41,255 nucleotides of DNA from NCBI GenBank assembly GCA_937899415.1, contig CALBPI010000069.1, positions 68,280 through 109,534 of the forward strand. The letters are read 5' to 3'. Each line of letters begins with the position of its first letter. Position 1 is the first letter of the stretch. The position numbers and the translations under genes were made by a program. Under the pieces are notes generated by a model, which made no database searches, had not been told where the DNA came from, and saw only the letters and a list, made by a program, of their open reading frames with translations. Positions 24,864 through 33,996 of this stretch are shown here, in pieces. This DNA is from an uncultured Gammaproteobacteria bacterium. GTDB lineage: Bacteria > Pseudomonadota > Gammaproteobacteria > Steroidobacterales > Woeseiaceae.

Positions 24864-25946
24864 TCAATCGGGCCGAGTAGCCGCGGCTTTTGCCCTTGCC
24901 ACTAGGGATGACAGCGCGGCATGGACGCGCTCATGAACTTCTGTCGGATCCACGTGTAAGCAGTGCGTTGCTGTCTCTATGTGTACATGCTCGCATGACG
25001 TCATGACGTCCGTGCAGATCGTTTCCGCAATCGCGTTTTGGACATAGATCTCATCTTCGGCCGTAACTAGTGTTGTTGGAATTTGAACGGCTGGCAACGT
25101 GGTACTCGACACGAGCTCATCGGCGGATACAAACAAGCCGTTTAGATACGCATTGGTAGCCCCGCCAACTCGTAGGTCTGGTCGCGTGCGGTACAGCGCC
25201 TCATTCTTGAATGTCCGACTGCGCTCCCTACCGCATAGGTCTTCTGGGCGGCTGTCACGCTCGCCAGGGTACCAGGGCCCTTCTCCTATGACGTATGCCG
25301 CGCCTCGGCCAGCCTTAACCTGACGGCGAGACTCCCAGCGCATGAAGAACAGCGGAGGACGGTTGTGCGTGTGCGGCAAGATGGCGGGTACCAACGGGAG
25401 AAGACCATCAATGGGCGCGAGTCCACCATCATGCGCTGCCCGAAGTACGGCATGGCCGCCCATGCTCTCGCCAATCAGGATGAACGGGCCCGTGCTTACT
25501 CTCGTCTCGGCGATGTATCGGACCACCTCGGACACCGACTGTCCATAGAAGGACCAGTCACCCGTGAAGGGTTTTTGTGGATCATCATCGCGCCGGATGG
25601 ATCCGCCCTGCCCTGGCAGATCCATGGCCGTTACTTCGAAGCCCATGCGGTACCAGTCACTGATCAACTCAGAGGCAAGTTCCTGGCTAGAGGTATAGCT
25701 CGGCACGAACAGAAGTGTTGCCGCTGGCGCGTTGGGCACCGCGCGACCAACGCGTATGTAAGCGCCTTCCGACATGACAAACCGCTCGAATCGCCATGTC
25801 GACGGTAGCGGCACATCGTGTTCATCCAGGTAGGCTTGCGCCTCAGCAACCTCTTCCGCGGTCGGCTCGCGAACCAGCTGGGCATAATCCGGCGCGCTCA
25901 TGCAGCCAACGCACAGCACAGACAAGAAAAGGACAAGAATCCTCAC
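24864..25946 (-). CDS. Alpha/beta hydrolase, probable lipoprotein
   Basis: 360 residues. The N-terminus MRILVLFLSVLCVGCMS has a lipobox-like VLCVGC (Cys15), so membrane anchoring after export is likely. The alpha/beta-hydrolase fold shows the nucleophile elbow GESMGG (Ser in ILIGESMGGHA), an acid in VTAEDEIYV and a histidine in TATHCLH, forming a complete catalytic triad. DLPGQGGS marks the usual strand-4 loop. It probably hydrolyses an ester, thioester or lactone in the cell envelope. It overlaps the acyl-CoA synthetase gene by 4 bases, so it belongs to the same operon. One reading is that it releases a carboxylic acid which the CoA ligase then activates (inference). Confidence 0.9.
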   Translation of the reverse strand: MRILVLFLSVLCVGCMSAPDYAQLVREPTAEEVAEAQAYLDEHDVPLPSTWRFERFVMSEGAYIRVGRAVPNAPAATLLFVPSYTSSQELASELISDWYRMGFEVTAMDLPGQGGSIRRDDDPQKPFTGDWSFYGQSVSEVVRYIAETRVSTGPFILIGESMGGHAVLRAAHDGGLAPIDGLLPLVPAILPHTHNRPPLFFMRWESRRQVKAGRGAAYVIGEGPWYPGERDSRPEDLCGRERSRTFKNEALYRTRPDLRVGGATNAYLNGLFVSADELVSSTTLPAVQIPTTLVTAEDEIYVQNAIAETICTDVMTSCEHVHIETATHCLHVDPTEVHERVHAALSSLVARAKAAATRPD

Positions 25947-27670
25947 ACGGAGTCCTGATATTGGCGACTCGATAGCGTCTTGGACTCGACTCGAGCCTTC
26001 ACGGAACGCTTGTCGACCTTCCCGGATCCCAGCCGCGGCAGTGGCTCGCCAGCGACATGAACCGCGCTCGGTAACTTAAACACAGCAAGTCGAGTTGCAA
26101 GAAAATCCAGGTGCGCAGCAACCACGAAACTCAGCGGATTCTCAACAAATACGACCGCACATACTGACTCACCCAGCCTGTCATCTGGCATTCCAAACAC
26201 GCATGCCTCAAGAACACGCTCGTCCTCTTGCATTGCCGCCTCCACTTCTTGGCAGGCAACGTTCTCGCCGCCGCGGAGAATCATGTCCTTCTTCCGATCA
26301 ACGATCGTGAGGTAGCCTTCCTCCAGAAATCCGAGATCGCCTGTCTTGAACCACCCGCTTGGCATGAATGCCTCAGCAGTATCCGCGGGTCGATTCCAAT
26401 ACCCACGCGCGATACTTGCTGCACGAACGGCAATCTCGCCAATGCTGCCGTCTGGAAGTGACGCCCCCGTGTCATCCAAAATCGCAAGTTCCGCGAGCGG
26501 CTTTGGTGCGCGCCCAGTTGAAGCAGGCCGCGCCAAATACCCTTGGCGATTGTTGATTGCTCCCGTCGCGTTTGTTTCCGTAAGACCGTACGCCATGCCA
26601 GGTTGCGCATTCGGAAGTTGCTTTTGTAAGCGCTCGACGTGGCTTGCAGGCCGTGGCGCACCCCCTGCATTGATCTCTCTCAGTGAGCTGAGGTCGTAGT
26701 TGTGACGCTTCGGATGCGCAGCAAGCTCGCGCGTCATGGTTGGCACACCCAAGAAGGATGTGATCCGCTCCGCTTCGATCAGCCTTAGCGCCGCCTCCGG
26801 TTCCCATTTGTCGAGCATCACAACTTTGCGCCCGACAAGAACCGAGATCATGAAGATGCTGTGACAACCGGTCACATGAAATAGCGGAACCGATAACAGG
26901 ATCCCTGCTTGTTCCGAAGACGGTTCGGCGCTTGCGATACTGCTCTCGACGGCCTGCTGGGCTAATCCGTAGGCTGCAAAGTTGAACATCGCATTGGTGA
27001 GCGCGCGATGGGTTGACACCACCCCTTTGGGGTAGCTCGATGAGCCTGACGTATAGAAAATGGTTGCGTCGTCGTCGGGTCCGACGTCGACCGGACGGGG
27101 CATCTCGTTTTTGGCTAGAAAGTCTGGATAGGCTGTTGCGCCATCCTGCACAGCACCTGCGCGAACGACGATTTGCGCGAGTGCTTGGTTGGTGTCGGCC
27201 AGCCTCTTGTGCCGCGCTTCATCAACTATGGCGATCGCCGCCCCGGAGTCCTCAATCGCTTCACCAAGCTCTTGTCCCTGCCACCACGCATTCAATGGGA
27301 CCGCAACGCCGCCGGCAAGCATGATGCCGATGAAGGAGAAGACCCACTCCGGGTAATTGCGCATCGCGATAACCACGCGATCGCCTTTCTTGATGCCTCG
27401 GTTTTGCAAGGCACTGGCCAATGCATTCGCTTGCAGCCACGTCTGTTCGAACGTGTAGCGCTCCTCTCGGTAGACTAAGAACACCTGCTCCGAGTGCTGT
27501 CGCAGGAGGCCAAAGTAGACCCCTAGGTTCGGGGGGGCATTCTTGAATACAGCTTGCGCCCCCCAAGGCCGCCCGATGGTGGTGGTCTCGAGTAGCTGAC
27601 CCTCTGACGTCAACTCATCAAGCGCTGCATCATGAAGCTCATCCGTCGCGATTTTCAATGTACCCTCCAC
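25943..27670 (-). CDS. AMP-forming acyl-CoA synthetase (AMP-binding family)
   Basis: 575 residues, normal length for class I adenylate-forming ligases, which activate carboxylic acids to acyl-AMP and then acyl-CoA. Motifs: the phosphate loop YTSGSSSYPKG (206-216), the A5-like YGLTETNATGAI, TGDLGFLEEGYLTIVDRKKD, and the A10 region KLGSGKVDKRSVK-like at the C-terminus (RLGSGKVDKR with the catalytic lysine). The YTSGS loop is complete. Substrate not assignable; fatty, aromatic and terpenoid acids are all possible. It lies between the hydrolase and enoyl-CoA hydratase genes on the same strand, with a divergent LysR gene beyond. Cytoplasmic. Confidence 0.94.
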   Translation of the reverse strand: MEGTLKIATDELHDAALDELTSEGQLLETTTIGRPWGAQAVFKNAPPNLGVYFGLLRQHSEQVFLVYREERYTFEQTWLQANALASALQNRGIKKGDRVVIAMRNYPEWVFSFIGIMLAGGVAVPLNAWWQGQELGEAIEDSGAAIAIVDEARHKRLADTNQALAQIVVRAGAVQDGATAYPDFLAKNEMPRPVDVGPDDDATIFYTSGSSSYPKGVVSTHRALTNAMFNFAAYGLAQQAVESSIASAEPSSEQAGILLSVPLFHVTGCHSIFMISVLVGRKVVMLDKWEPEAALRLIEAERITSFLGVPTMTRELAAHPKRHNYDLSSLREINAGGAPRPASHVERLQKQLPNAQPGMAYGLTETNATGAINNRQGYLARPASTGRAPKPLAELAILDDTGASLPDGSIGEIAVRAASIARGYWNRPADTAEAFMPSGWFKTGDLGFLEEGYLTIVDRKKDMILRGGENVACQEVEAAMQEDERVLEACVFGMPDDRLGESVCAVVFVENPLSFVVAAHLDFLATRLAVFKLPSAVHVAGEPLPRLGSGKVDKRSVKARVESKTLSSRQYQDSV

Positions 27671-27722
27671 CGTAGATTTGCCGCGCTACGCGTCACTCGG
27701 CGACCCGTCTAACCACGTCGCT

Positions 27723-28487
27723 CTACGTCCCACGCCAGATTGGCGTACGCTTCTCTGCGAATGCGGATGCGCCCTCCCTGGCATCGTCAGACGCAAGCAC
27801 GGGTGCAATTCGTTCATTTTGCAATGCGTAGAGTTGGTCTAAGGGCCAGTCTTGCGAACGCTGAATAACCTCTTTTGACGCTTGGATCGCCAGAGGCGCG
27901 TTTTTTGCAATTGTGTTCGCGATTTCAAGGGCGCAATCCAACGCAGAGCCGCTTGAAACTCGGTTCACAAGGCCAATGTCGTACGCCCGACTGGCCGTAA
28001 TGGGTTCGCCTGTCAGCACCATCTCCATGGCGATGCCCCGCGGAATTCGACGCGGAAGCTGGACGACTCCGCCACCGCCCGCCACCAATCCTCGCCGAAC
28101 TTCGGGAAGGGCAAAGAGCGCTGATGCCGAGGCAACAATAAGATCGCACGCCAAAGCGAGCTCGAATCCGCCAGCGAATGCGAATCCATTGACAGCTGCG
28201 ATCAGTGGTTTTCTAGGCGGCGTGGCGGTGATTCCCGCCAAGCCTCTTCCCTCGATAATCGGCGTTTCACCACGAAGGAACGCCTTTAGATCCATCCCTG
28301 AAGAAAACACCTGCTCGTGGCCGGTCAGAATGCCGACGGCGAGTTCAGGATCAGTATCCAGCTCGTCCGCAGCGGCAGCAATTCCCTCAGCCATATGCCG
28401 GTTGATCGCATTTCGCGCTTCCGGTCGGTTCAACGTGATCACCAACACAGAACCGTGTCGTGTGACTTGGATGGTTTCTTGGTTCAT
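27723..28487 (-). CDS. Enoyl-CoA hydratase/isomerase (crotonase) family protein
   Basis: 254 residues, standard length. Crotonase features: ITLNRPEARNAIN at the N-terminus, the oxyanion-hole strings SSGMDLKAF and AVNGFAFAGGFELALACDL, and both glutamates equivalent to the rat hydratase catalytic pair (in ALPEVRRG and AMEMVLTGE). It could therefore hydrate an enoyl-CoA, although the family also includes isomerases and dehalogenases. It is first in the three-gene operon, 52 bases before the acyl-CoA synthetase, and divergent from the LysR gene. Together the operon looks like uptake and beta-oxidation-type breakdown of an unidentified acid or ester. Confidence 0.93.
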   Translation of the reverse strand: MNQETIQVTRHGSVLVITLNRPEARNAINRHMAEGIAAAADELDTDPELAVGILTGHEQVFSSGMDLKAFLRGETPIIEGRGLAGITATPPRKPLIAAVNGFAFAGGFELALACDLIVASASALFALPEVRRGLVAGGGGVVQLPRRIPRGIAMEMVLTGEPITASRAYDIGLVNRVSSGSALDCALEIANTIAKNAPLAIQASKEVIQRSQDWPLDQLYALQNERIAPVLASDDAREGASAFAEKRTPIWRGT

Positions 28488-28659
28488 GAGCTCGACCGGC
28501 TATGGCACGCGTCTTAACGATCTCGATATGCGATCAGGCGAGCCGCCCGGATTGCCCCGAGGACAGGCCGTCTGCTTGGATCGCGCGTCAGTCTAGGGCA
28601 TTCGGATATACTCAAGGATTCAAAATTCTCATACCCATCAAAGCTATTGGAATAGGTGC

Positions 28660-29637
28660 GTGCTCGAAGTTGGCGATATCAGGATCGTTTCTCAGATCAA
28701 CAAAGCCGGCAGCCTTCAGCTGGCCTCGTCTGAGATAGGCCTCACGCAGCCTGCGCTGACAAAACGGCTGAAGGCGATTGAGGAGCGCTTAGGATTCGAG
28801 GTATTTCAACGAATGCCGCGTGGCGTTCAGCTCACGGAGCTGGGTGAGCTCTTGCTAACCGAAGGCGCTGATTTGCTGAGCCACGCGCGGGACGTCGAAG
28901 CAACACTCAGTCGCCACATGGTCGGCGAAGAAGGCACCCTTAGAGTTGGCGTTCGTCCCTGTATTCAGAGCATTTTTTTTCGAAAGAGCCTCATTGCTTT
29001 CGCATCCGAATTTCCGGGCATTCATCTTAAGATCGATACACGAGAGGCATCAGTAATCTGCGATGCCGTTAGGACCCGATCACTCGATTTCGCGGTCATT
29101 GCTTTGGGCTATGAGGACGAGACAGGCGCTGACCCGGCGCTGCATCCCAGCCTGAGGTTCGAGCAGCTCTTTGTCATGCCGGTCTCGATTGTCGTACGTA
29201 AGGCGCACCCGCTTACGGCGGCGAATCAGCGAGCCATTGACATCTTGAAGTACCCTCTGGCATGCGAACCACCTCCTGCAAGCCTGCAGAGACACTTGAA
29301 GCGACTCGCTCAGAGCGAAGGGGTCGCATTCGACGGCGCCCGCATCATTGTCGATGACTATGACTTCATTCTGCGTCTTGTTGCACGATCAGACTTCTGG
29401 ACGTCCGTGTTCTCGGAGAATGAGAACGAGATCAATCGGAGCGGCCAGTACGCGTTTCTTCGCGAAGACACTCTGATCCCACCCATGAGAATAGGAATCT
29501 GTTCACGCAGGCGTTGGACGATGCCAACATTGGCAAGAAATTTCGTCGATACGTTACTCGAGAACGCTGGGACCTATCGAACCGACGGGCCCGAAGTGGT
29601 CGGTGCGTCACCGGCGTTACACGACCTGGCGGGCTGA
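28660..29637 (+). CDS. LysR-family transcriptional regulator
   Basis: 325 residues from a GTG start (the first residue would be read as Met). N-terminal winged helix-turn-helix: INKAGSLQLASSEIGLTQPALTKRLKAIEERLG, followed by FQRMPRGVQLTELGELLL, the LysR signature. The rest is the two-lobed co-inducer domain (about 95-300), with GTLRVGVRP opening the first strand. It is divergent from the hydratase/CoA-ligase/hydrolase operon across a 172-base gap, the usual layout for a LysR regulator of that operon responding to a pathway intermediate. I could not define a convincing T-N11-A site. Confidence 0.92.
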   Translation: MLEVGDIRIVSQINKAGSLQLASSEIGLTQPALTKRLKAIEERLGFEVFQRMPRGVQLTELGELLLTEGADLLSHARDVEATLSRHMVGEEGTLRVGVRPCIQSIFFRKSLIAFASEFPGIHLKIDTREASVICDAVRTRSLDFAVIALGYEDETGADPALHPSLRFEQLFVMPVSIVVRKAHPLTAANQRAIDILKYPLACEPPPASLQRHLKRLAQSEGVAFDGARIIVDDYDFILRLVARSDFWTSVFSENENEINRSGQYAFLREDTLIPPMRIGICSRRRWTMPTLARNFVDTLLENAGTYRTDGPEVVGASPALHDLAG

Positions 29638-29699
29638 TTGAGCATGTCGTGTTCGCACGGCACACTCAGGATGTTTGATGCCAAGCACACCAGAGTAGA

Positions 29700-30020
29700 T
29701 TGCCGCCCGAAACGCAACAGCGTGCGAGAGCATCCTATGATCGTCTGGTTGCCGCCGCTGGTGAGTGGCTTGACGAGATGGGATTCGAGGGTGTCTCCAC
29801 AACTGCCATCGCAGGGCGTCCGGATGTCACGCCGCCCGCTTTGTATCGCGACTATGAAGACAAGTATGCGCTGATGCGTGAATTCGGTCTGTACGTCATG
29901 CAAGCCCAGAATGCCCGTCTTGCTGAGTTTGGCGAGAATCTGGAAAGCGATCCAGAGAAGGTCCTAACGCGCGGAATCCTCACTCGGCTACTCCTCGAGA
30001 CCGTGGCAATCACTGAGTAG
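29700..30020 (+). pseudogene. Truncated TetR-family regulator
   Basis: A 106-residue frame from TTG. The N-terminal half of a TetR protein is clear: RARASYDRLVAAAGEWLDEM, GFEGVSTTAIAGRPDVTPPALYRDY and KYALMREFG. A TAG at 30018 ends it after about half the usual 200 residues; the in-frame sequence beyond the stop (to 30147) does not look like a TetR ligand domain. No good ribosome-binding site precedes the TTG. It is best read as a broken gene, though a short DNA-binding protein cannot be excluded. Confidence 0.6.
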
Positions 30021-30177
30021 TCGAGCTCAGGGTTTGGATTCAGTGGAGAGACAAACAAGCCATTGATGCCCAACGCGGTAATCGGCGCACCGATGGCAGC
30101 GAGCGCGACGCATCGGTGCTGCCGAGAGGCTGTGAGCGAAATGGCATGACGTCTAGGGTACGGGGCGTCTGGTTGAG

Positions 30178-30206
30178 CCGACCTTGAAGCCAGCGCTGAA
30201 GGTCGG
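30178..30206. terminator. Hairpin CCGACCTT-N13-AAGGTCGG
   Basis: Perfect 8-base arms between the truncated TetR gene and the minus-strand remnant. On the plus strand it is followed within 10 bases by TTTT, so it may act as a terminator. Weak as an intrinsic terminator because the T-run is short and displaced. Confidence 0.4.
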
Positions 30207-30220
30207 AGCCTCGTTTTCCA

Positions 30221-30451
30221 CTAAGCGCCCACCGTTCCGCTGTCGCTCGCGGCGATTGTCCCATGAACCCTGATGACAGGGTGTGTCGTGATGGCTGCGC
30301 GCCCTATTGCGCGCATCCATTCGCCATACCCAAAGTCGAACACGTACCGATCGGCCTCGAATTTCAGTTCCTGCGGTAGGGTCGCCGACACCAGCGGGGT
30401 GGCATTGGTTGGGGCTGTACCCGCTGCGGTTAGTCTTATTCGAAGCGGCTT
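30221..30451 (-). pseudogene. Possible gene remnant on the minus strand
   Basis: A 76-codon open stretch with no good start codon but a strikingly protein-like sequence, including LPQELKFEADRYVFDFGYG, EWMRAIGRAAITTHPVIRVHG and a final SDSGTVGA before the stop. It has no usable initiation signal and is closed upstream by a TAG at 30452-30454. It looks like the 3' end of a former gene whose 5' part is lost. I do not recognise the family. Confidence 0.35.
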
Positions 30452-30532
30452 CTAATGATTGGCGGCAAACTGTCGTCACCGACAGCACCCATTAACGCCT
30501 ATTGTCATGGCGTACCCACTCTGGAGACACCG

Positions 30533-31051
30533 ATGTTTGTAAGGGTTCTCAGGCAACGCTTCCGCCTGTCGCAGGAGCGACTGGCAGAACGATCCGGGCT
30601 CAGTCTTCGCACCATTCAGCGTGTCGAGGCCGGCCACCGGATCAGCTATGCCTCGCTGAGAGCACTTGCCGAGGTCTTCGAGGTGGACGTCGACAAACTG
30701 GAACGGGAGCTTTATGCGATGGATAAGACGACTGAGGACTACAAGGAGCTGCCGCTTTGGGTGCGACTTGTGCTTGGGCGCGGCTGGGTGTCGTCGAGTC
30801 GGCGCGAGCTGATCTTTACCGAGGTGATTTTGGTGGTGCTGGGTGTGTTGCTAGTTGGGGTGTCGATTGCCGATCGGTTTTGGTCGTTGATTGATGATCC
30901 TGGGCGGTCCGCGCTGTACTCAGGATTGCTGATGTTTATGTTTGCTTACCTGACGTCAGTTTGCATTCGGATTGGGGACCGGTATGCGGCTTGGCCCTTG
31001 TTGGGGCATACGCAGCCGCGGAAGTTTTTTGGGAATTCGGAAGAGGATTGA
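30533..31051 (+). CDS. Xre-family HTH protein with two membrane helices
   Basis: 172 residues from the ATG at 30533 (MFVRVLRQRF), chosen because GGAG lies 7 bases upstream; the frame is open further back without a site. Residues 1-65 are an Xre/Cro helix-turn-helix (LSQERLAERSGLSLRTIQRVEAG). A linker with LPLWVRLVLGRGW follows, then two hydrophobic helices (about 95-115, EVILVVLGVLLVGVSI, and about 125-145, SGLLMFMFAYLTSVC) and a basic-acidic tail. It is probably a membrane-bound transcription factor. Two partial copies of this gene occur in the window (24340-24560, 37213-37355). About 510 bases precede it, holding only remnants and a hairpin. Confidence 0.85.
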   Translation: MFVRVLRQRFRLSQERLAERSGLSLRTIQRVEAGHRISYASLRALAEVFEVDVDKLERELYAMDKTTEDYKELPLWVRLVLGRGWVSSSRRELIFTEVILVVLGVLLVGVSIADRFWSLIDDPGRSALYSGLLMFMFAYLTSVCIRIGDRYAAWPLLGHTQPRKFFGNSEED

Positions 31052-31127
31052 TGGTCGGCTTTTGCAACCGACTGACACATTGCAGTGCAAACCAGCGTGT
31101 ATCGGTTAGGGGTGGGCCGAAACGGGT

Positions 31128-33944
31128 TTAGGGTTTCAACGCCAGGACACGCAGATCCCCATCACCGAACACCGGCACAAGCACACTGCGTGCAGCATCC
31201 AGGACTGCATTTGCCCGCTCGTCACCCTGCGCTCGAAGTACAAGGCCGTATTCCCCAAGTGCCAGAGCACCCCGCCAGGTCAATGACTCGTCGCCGCCAT
31301 CAATGATGCGCCTGGCCCGTTCACCGAGCATCAATGCCTGGTCAAGGTCACCGCTCTTGCGAAAGTGCGCCGTCGCCACGGCAAGTGTCGGCAGCATGGC
31401 CGGCCCATCCCCCACGAGCGCTTCTGCGTCAGCAATCACTGCTTTAAACAGGCGAGTCGCTTCATCCAGACGACCAGTCTTGCTCAGAACTGTCGCAAGG
31501 CGTTCCCGGGCATAGAGGTCGGCTGAGCCACTCAGCTCGACCGGCTCCCGTAACACCGCACGGAGCAGTCGCTCGGCTTCATCGTAGTCTCCGGCGGCAA
31601 GAGGTACCTTGCTACGACTCAGGTAGACCGTTCGCATCGTGACGCTGTCCGCACCGGCCGCTGCGGCCGTGGCGGTTTCAGCCAGGTCGTAAAGCGCCGC
31701 CGCTGTTTCGAAGTCTCCCAGGTCGCCGTGCTGCGATGCGAGCGTTCGCATGCGTCTTGCATAGAGTTTGCTCTCTTCGCCGAAGTTGATTTGTGCGACT
31801 TCCAGTGCACGCTCACAGGCCGATAATGCCGCAGTGAAGTCACCCAGCCGGTTGCGAATCGTACACTTGTAGCTGAAGAACTGAGAAAAGATGTCGTAAT
31901 TCTCAGGCCACACTCGCGCCCCGCGTTCAAGTGCGGTGTCTATGTGCGACTCTGCTTCACGCAGTCTTCCGATACGTGTCAGTAGGCCCGAGAGGTTAGC
32001 GATACGAATCAGTGTGTTTGTCGCGAGCTCGCCATCGACACGCTCGGACAGCGTGACAACCTCGCGATACACCGCCTCCGCTTCGACCAACCTGCCAACG
32101 TATTGCAGAGCGTTGGCGTAGTTACCTCGCGCATCGATCGCTTGCGACGACTCGCGCAGGCCCAATGCGTCAAACATTGCTATGGCACGCGCTTCCAGCT
32201 CCAGCGCTTCGTCGACACGGTCCATATCGAACAGTGTGTTCCCCATTCGCATCATCTGAAACGCGACGTGTCGATGGTCTGGCCCAAATAGCGCGACGGC
32301 CGCGTCGATCGTGTGTTGTTGGTAAATCATGGATTTGTCGAGTTCTTCGACTTGTCGATGCGCCTCAGCGATCCGGCTGTAGAGCAACCAAAGCGCACGG
32401 CCGTTTTGCTCCGGCTCGCGCTCGAGGATTTCTCGCGCCCGATTCATCATCGGGATCGCACGCTGCTGCTGACCGAGCTCCATCATGTTGTTCGCCATGT
32501 TCGACATGAGTTCCGCCCGAAGCTCCGGCTGGACATCCAGCGCATCGATGCGCTCGAAGCCTTCATCAAGGAGCTCGACCGCAGTGACCGCCTCGCCTTT
32601 CGCGTTGTCGGGCGTCGCATTGGCGAACAGGCTGTTCATGAAGCCCGCGATTTCATCCGAGCGTGCGGCCTGCAACTGCGCAGCATCGCGCTCGACCGTG
32701 AGCTGACGTGTGTAGAACACGACCAGTGTTATGACCGTTAGCGAGAAGACGGCTGCTGTGGCGAGCGCCAGTGTGTTGCGACGTATGAACTTGCCCGCGC
32801 GGTACGCCAGCGAGTCGGGTCGAGCGCTGACAGGTCGGTCAGTCAGAAAGCGGTCGATGTCATCACGAAACGCTGCTGCGGTGGCGTAGCGCCGTTGCGG
32901 GTCTTTTTGCAGCGCCTTCAGCACGATGTTGTCGAGATCACCCGTCATCAAACGTTGCAGGCGAGCGGGCGACGGCGTCGTATTTGCACCCTCGCGCGTC
33001 ACCGCGGCACTGGGTCGCTCGGGGTCCGTCTCAAGAATCGCGCTTTCAATGCTGCGCTGTGAGTCCAGTGTTTGGCGATACGGCGACTGACCGGTCAATA
33101 GCCGGTAAAGCAAGACACCCAGCGAATAGACGTCGGAGGCGATCGACACGGGCTGCCCGAGCACGTGTTCCGGGCTGGCATAACTCAAGGTCATCGCACG
33201 GGCATCCGCGCGAGTCAGTGCCTGTGTCAGGTCATAGCTGCCGGCGTCGAGTAGCTTGGCGATACCGAAGTCGAGCAGCTTGGGCGCACCCGCGGCGTCG
33301 ACCAGGATGTTGCTGGGCTTGATGTCGCGATGGACCACGAGATTGCGGTGCGCGTAATCGAGCGCATCACAAACACGTTGAAACAGTCGCAGCCGGTCGC
33401 GGAGGTCCAGTTGTTGCGCGTCGCAGTAGGCATCTATGGGTTGGCCATCGATGTACTCCATTACGATGTAAGGGAGCTGCTCCTCGGTCGAGCCGCCATC
33501 GATTAGTGATGCGATGTTCGGGTGCTGCAGGCTCGCGAGGATCTGTCGCTCGGCGCGAAACCGCGATATGGCGTCGGGGGCAAGCAATTGCCCCGTCATG
33601 ATCTTCAGCGCGGCATGCTGCGTGTATTCACTGTCCGCACGCTGCGCGAGGAACACAGCGCCCATGCCGCCGGCCGCAATGCGCTTCTCGATTTGCCAGA
33701 CACCCAGCGTCCGCCCAACCCAGACATCGTCTGTGGTCTCGGCCAGGGAATCGGCGGCGGCTCTGATGGGCGCCTCGAGCGCCTCATTGCGCTGCCCGTC
33801 GGCCGCAAGCAGATCAGCGAGTTTGTCTGCAAGTCTCGGATACTCTTTCGAGAACATCGTCAGGAACGCCTCGCGCTCAGCGCCCTCGAGTTGTAGTGCT
33901 TGCTCGAACGCCTGCTCTAATCTTTGCCAGTCTGATGTGGTCAT
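31128..33944 (-). CDS. Serine/threonine protein kinase with TPR repeats (kinase 3)
   Basis: 938 residues from the ATG at 33944 (MTTSDWQRLE), preferred over the in-frame TTG at 33965 because GGA lies 5 bases upstream. N-terminal helical segment (1-75), kinase domain (about 80-365) with glycine loop AAGGMG (90-95), catalytic Lys114, HRDIKPSN (205-212), DFG (225-227) and SPE in the APE position. A basic stretch (KFIRRN) leads to one membrane helix (about 390-410, LALATAAVFSLTVITLVVF). The long C-terminal part is TPR-like. It lies 52 bases downstream of ECF 3 on the same strand, the classic sigma-kinase operon order, unlike the two convergent pairs at the window start. The catalytic motifs are intact, so it should be active. 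Confidence 0.95.
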   Translation of the reverse strand: MTTSDWQRLEQAFEQALQLEGAEREAFLTMFSKEYPRLADKLADLLAADGQRNEALEAPIRAAADSLAETTDDVWVGRTLGVWQIEKRIAAGGMGAVFLAQRADSEYTQHAALKIMTGQLLAPDAISRFRAERQILASLQHPNIASLIDGGSTEEQLPYIVMEYIDGQPIDAYCDAQQLDLRDRLRLFQRVCDALDYAHRNLVVHRDIKPSNILVDAAGAPKLLDFGIAKLLDAGSYDLTQALTRADARAMTLSYASPEHVLGQPVSIASDVYSLGVLLYRLLTGQSPYRQTLDSQRSIESAILETDPERPSAAVTREGANTTPSPARLQRLMTGDLDNIVLKALQKDPQRRYATAAAFRDDIDRFLTDRPVSARPDSLAYRAGKFIRRNTLALATAAVFSLTVITLVVFYTRQLTVERDAAQLQAARSDEIAGFMNSLFANATPDNAKGEAVTAVELLDEGFERIDALDVQPELRAELMSNMANNMMELGQQQRAIPMMNRAREILEREPEQNGRALWLLYSRIAEAHRQVEELDKSMIYQQHTIDAAVALFGPDHRHVAFQMMRMGNTLFDMDRVDEALELEARAIAMFDALGLRESSQAIDARGNYANALQYVGRLVEAEAVYREVVTLSERVDGELATNTLIRIANLSGLLTRIGRLREAESHIDTALERGARVWPENYDIFSQFFSYKCTIRNRLGDFTAALSACERALEVAQINFGEESKLYARRMRTLASQHGDLGDFETAAALYDLAETATAAAAGADSVTMRTVYLSRSKVPLAAGDYDEAERLLRAVLREPVELSGSADLYARERLATVLSKTGRLDEATRLFKAVIADAEALVGDGPAMLPTLAVATAHFRKSGDLDQALMLGERARRIIDGGDESLTWRGALALGEYGLVLRAQGDERANAVLDAARSVLVPVFGDGDLRVLALKP

Positions 33945-33953
33945 AATTTTCCA

Positions 33954-33980
33954 AGCAGGACTCAATCCGGAATTTGCCCA
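33954..33980 (-). promoter_or_regulatory. Two-block promoter-like element between ECF 3 and kinase 3
   Basis: On the minus strand TGGGCAA, then 14 bases, then CCTGCT, in the gap between the two genes. Same blocks and spacing as at 5912-5938, 5963-5989 and 37089-37115. Here the second block ends only 9 bases before the kinase ATG, so a transcript would be almost leaderless; this is the weakest of the four as a promoter. Confidence 0.4.
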
Positions 33981-33996
33981 CGCACGGGCCAGGTTC

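Noticed and set aside
29700-30147. Read-through of the TetR fragment past its TAG stop
   Set aside because: The 42 codons beyond the stop do not resemble a TetR ligand-binding domain, so a simple nonsense mutation does not explain the truncation.
31054-31072. GTCGG-N9-CCGAC hairpin after the Xre-HTH gene
   Set aside because: Only a 5-base stem and no T-run, so too weak to call a terminator.
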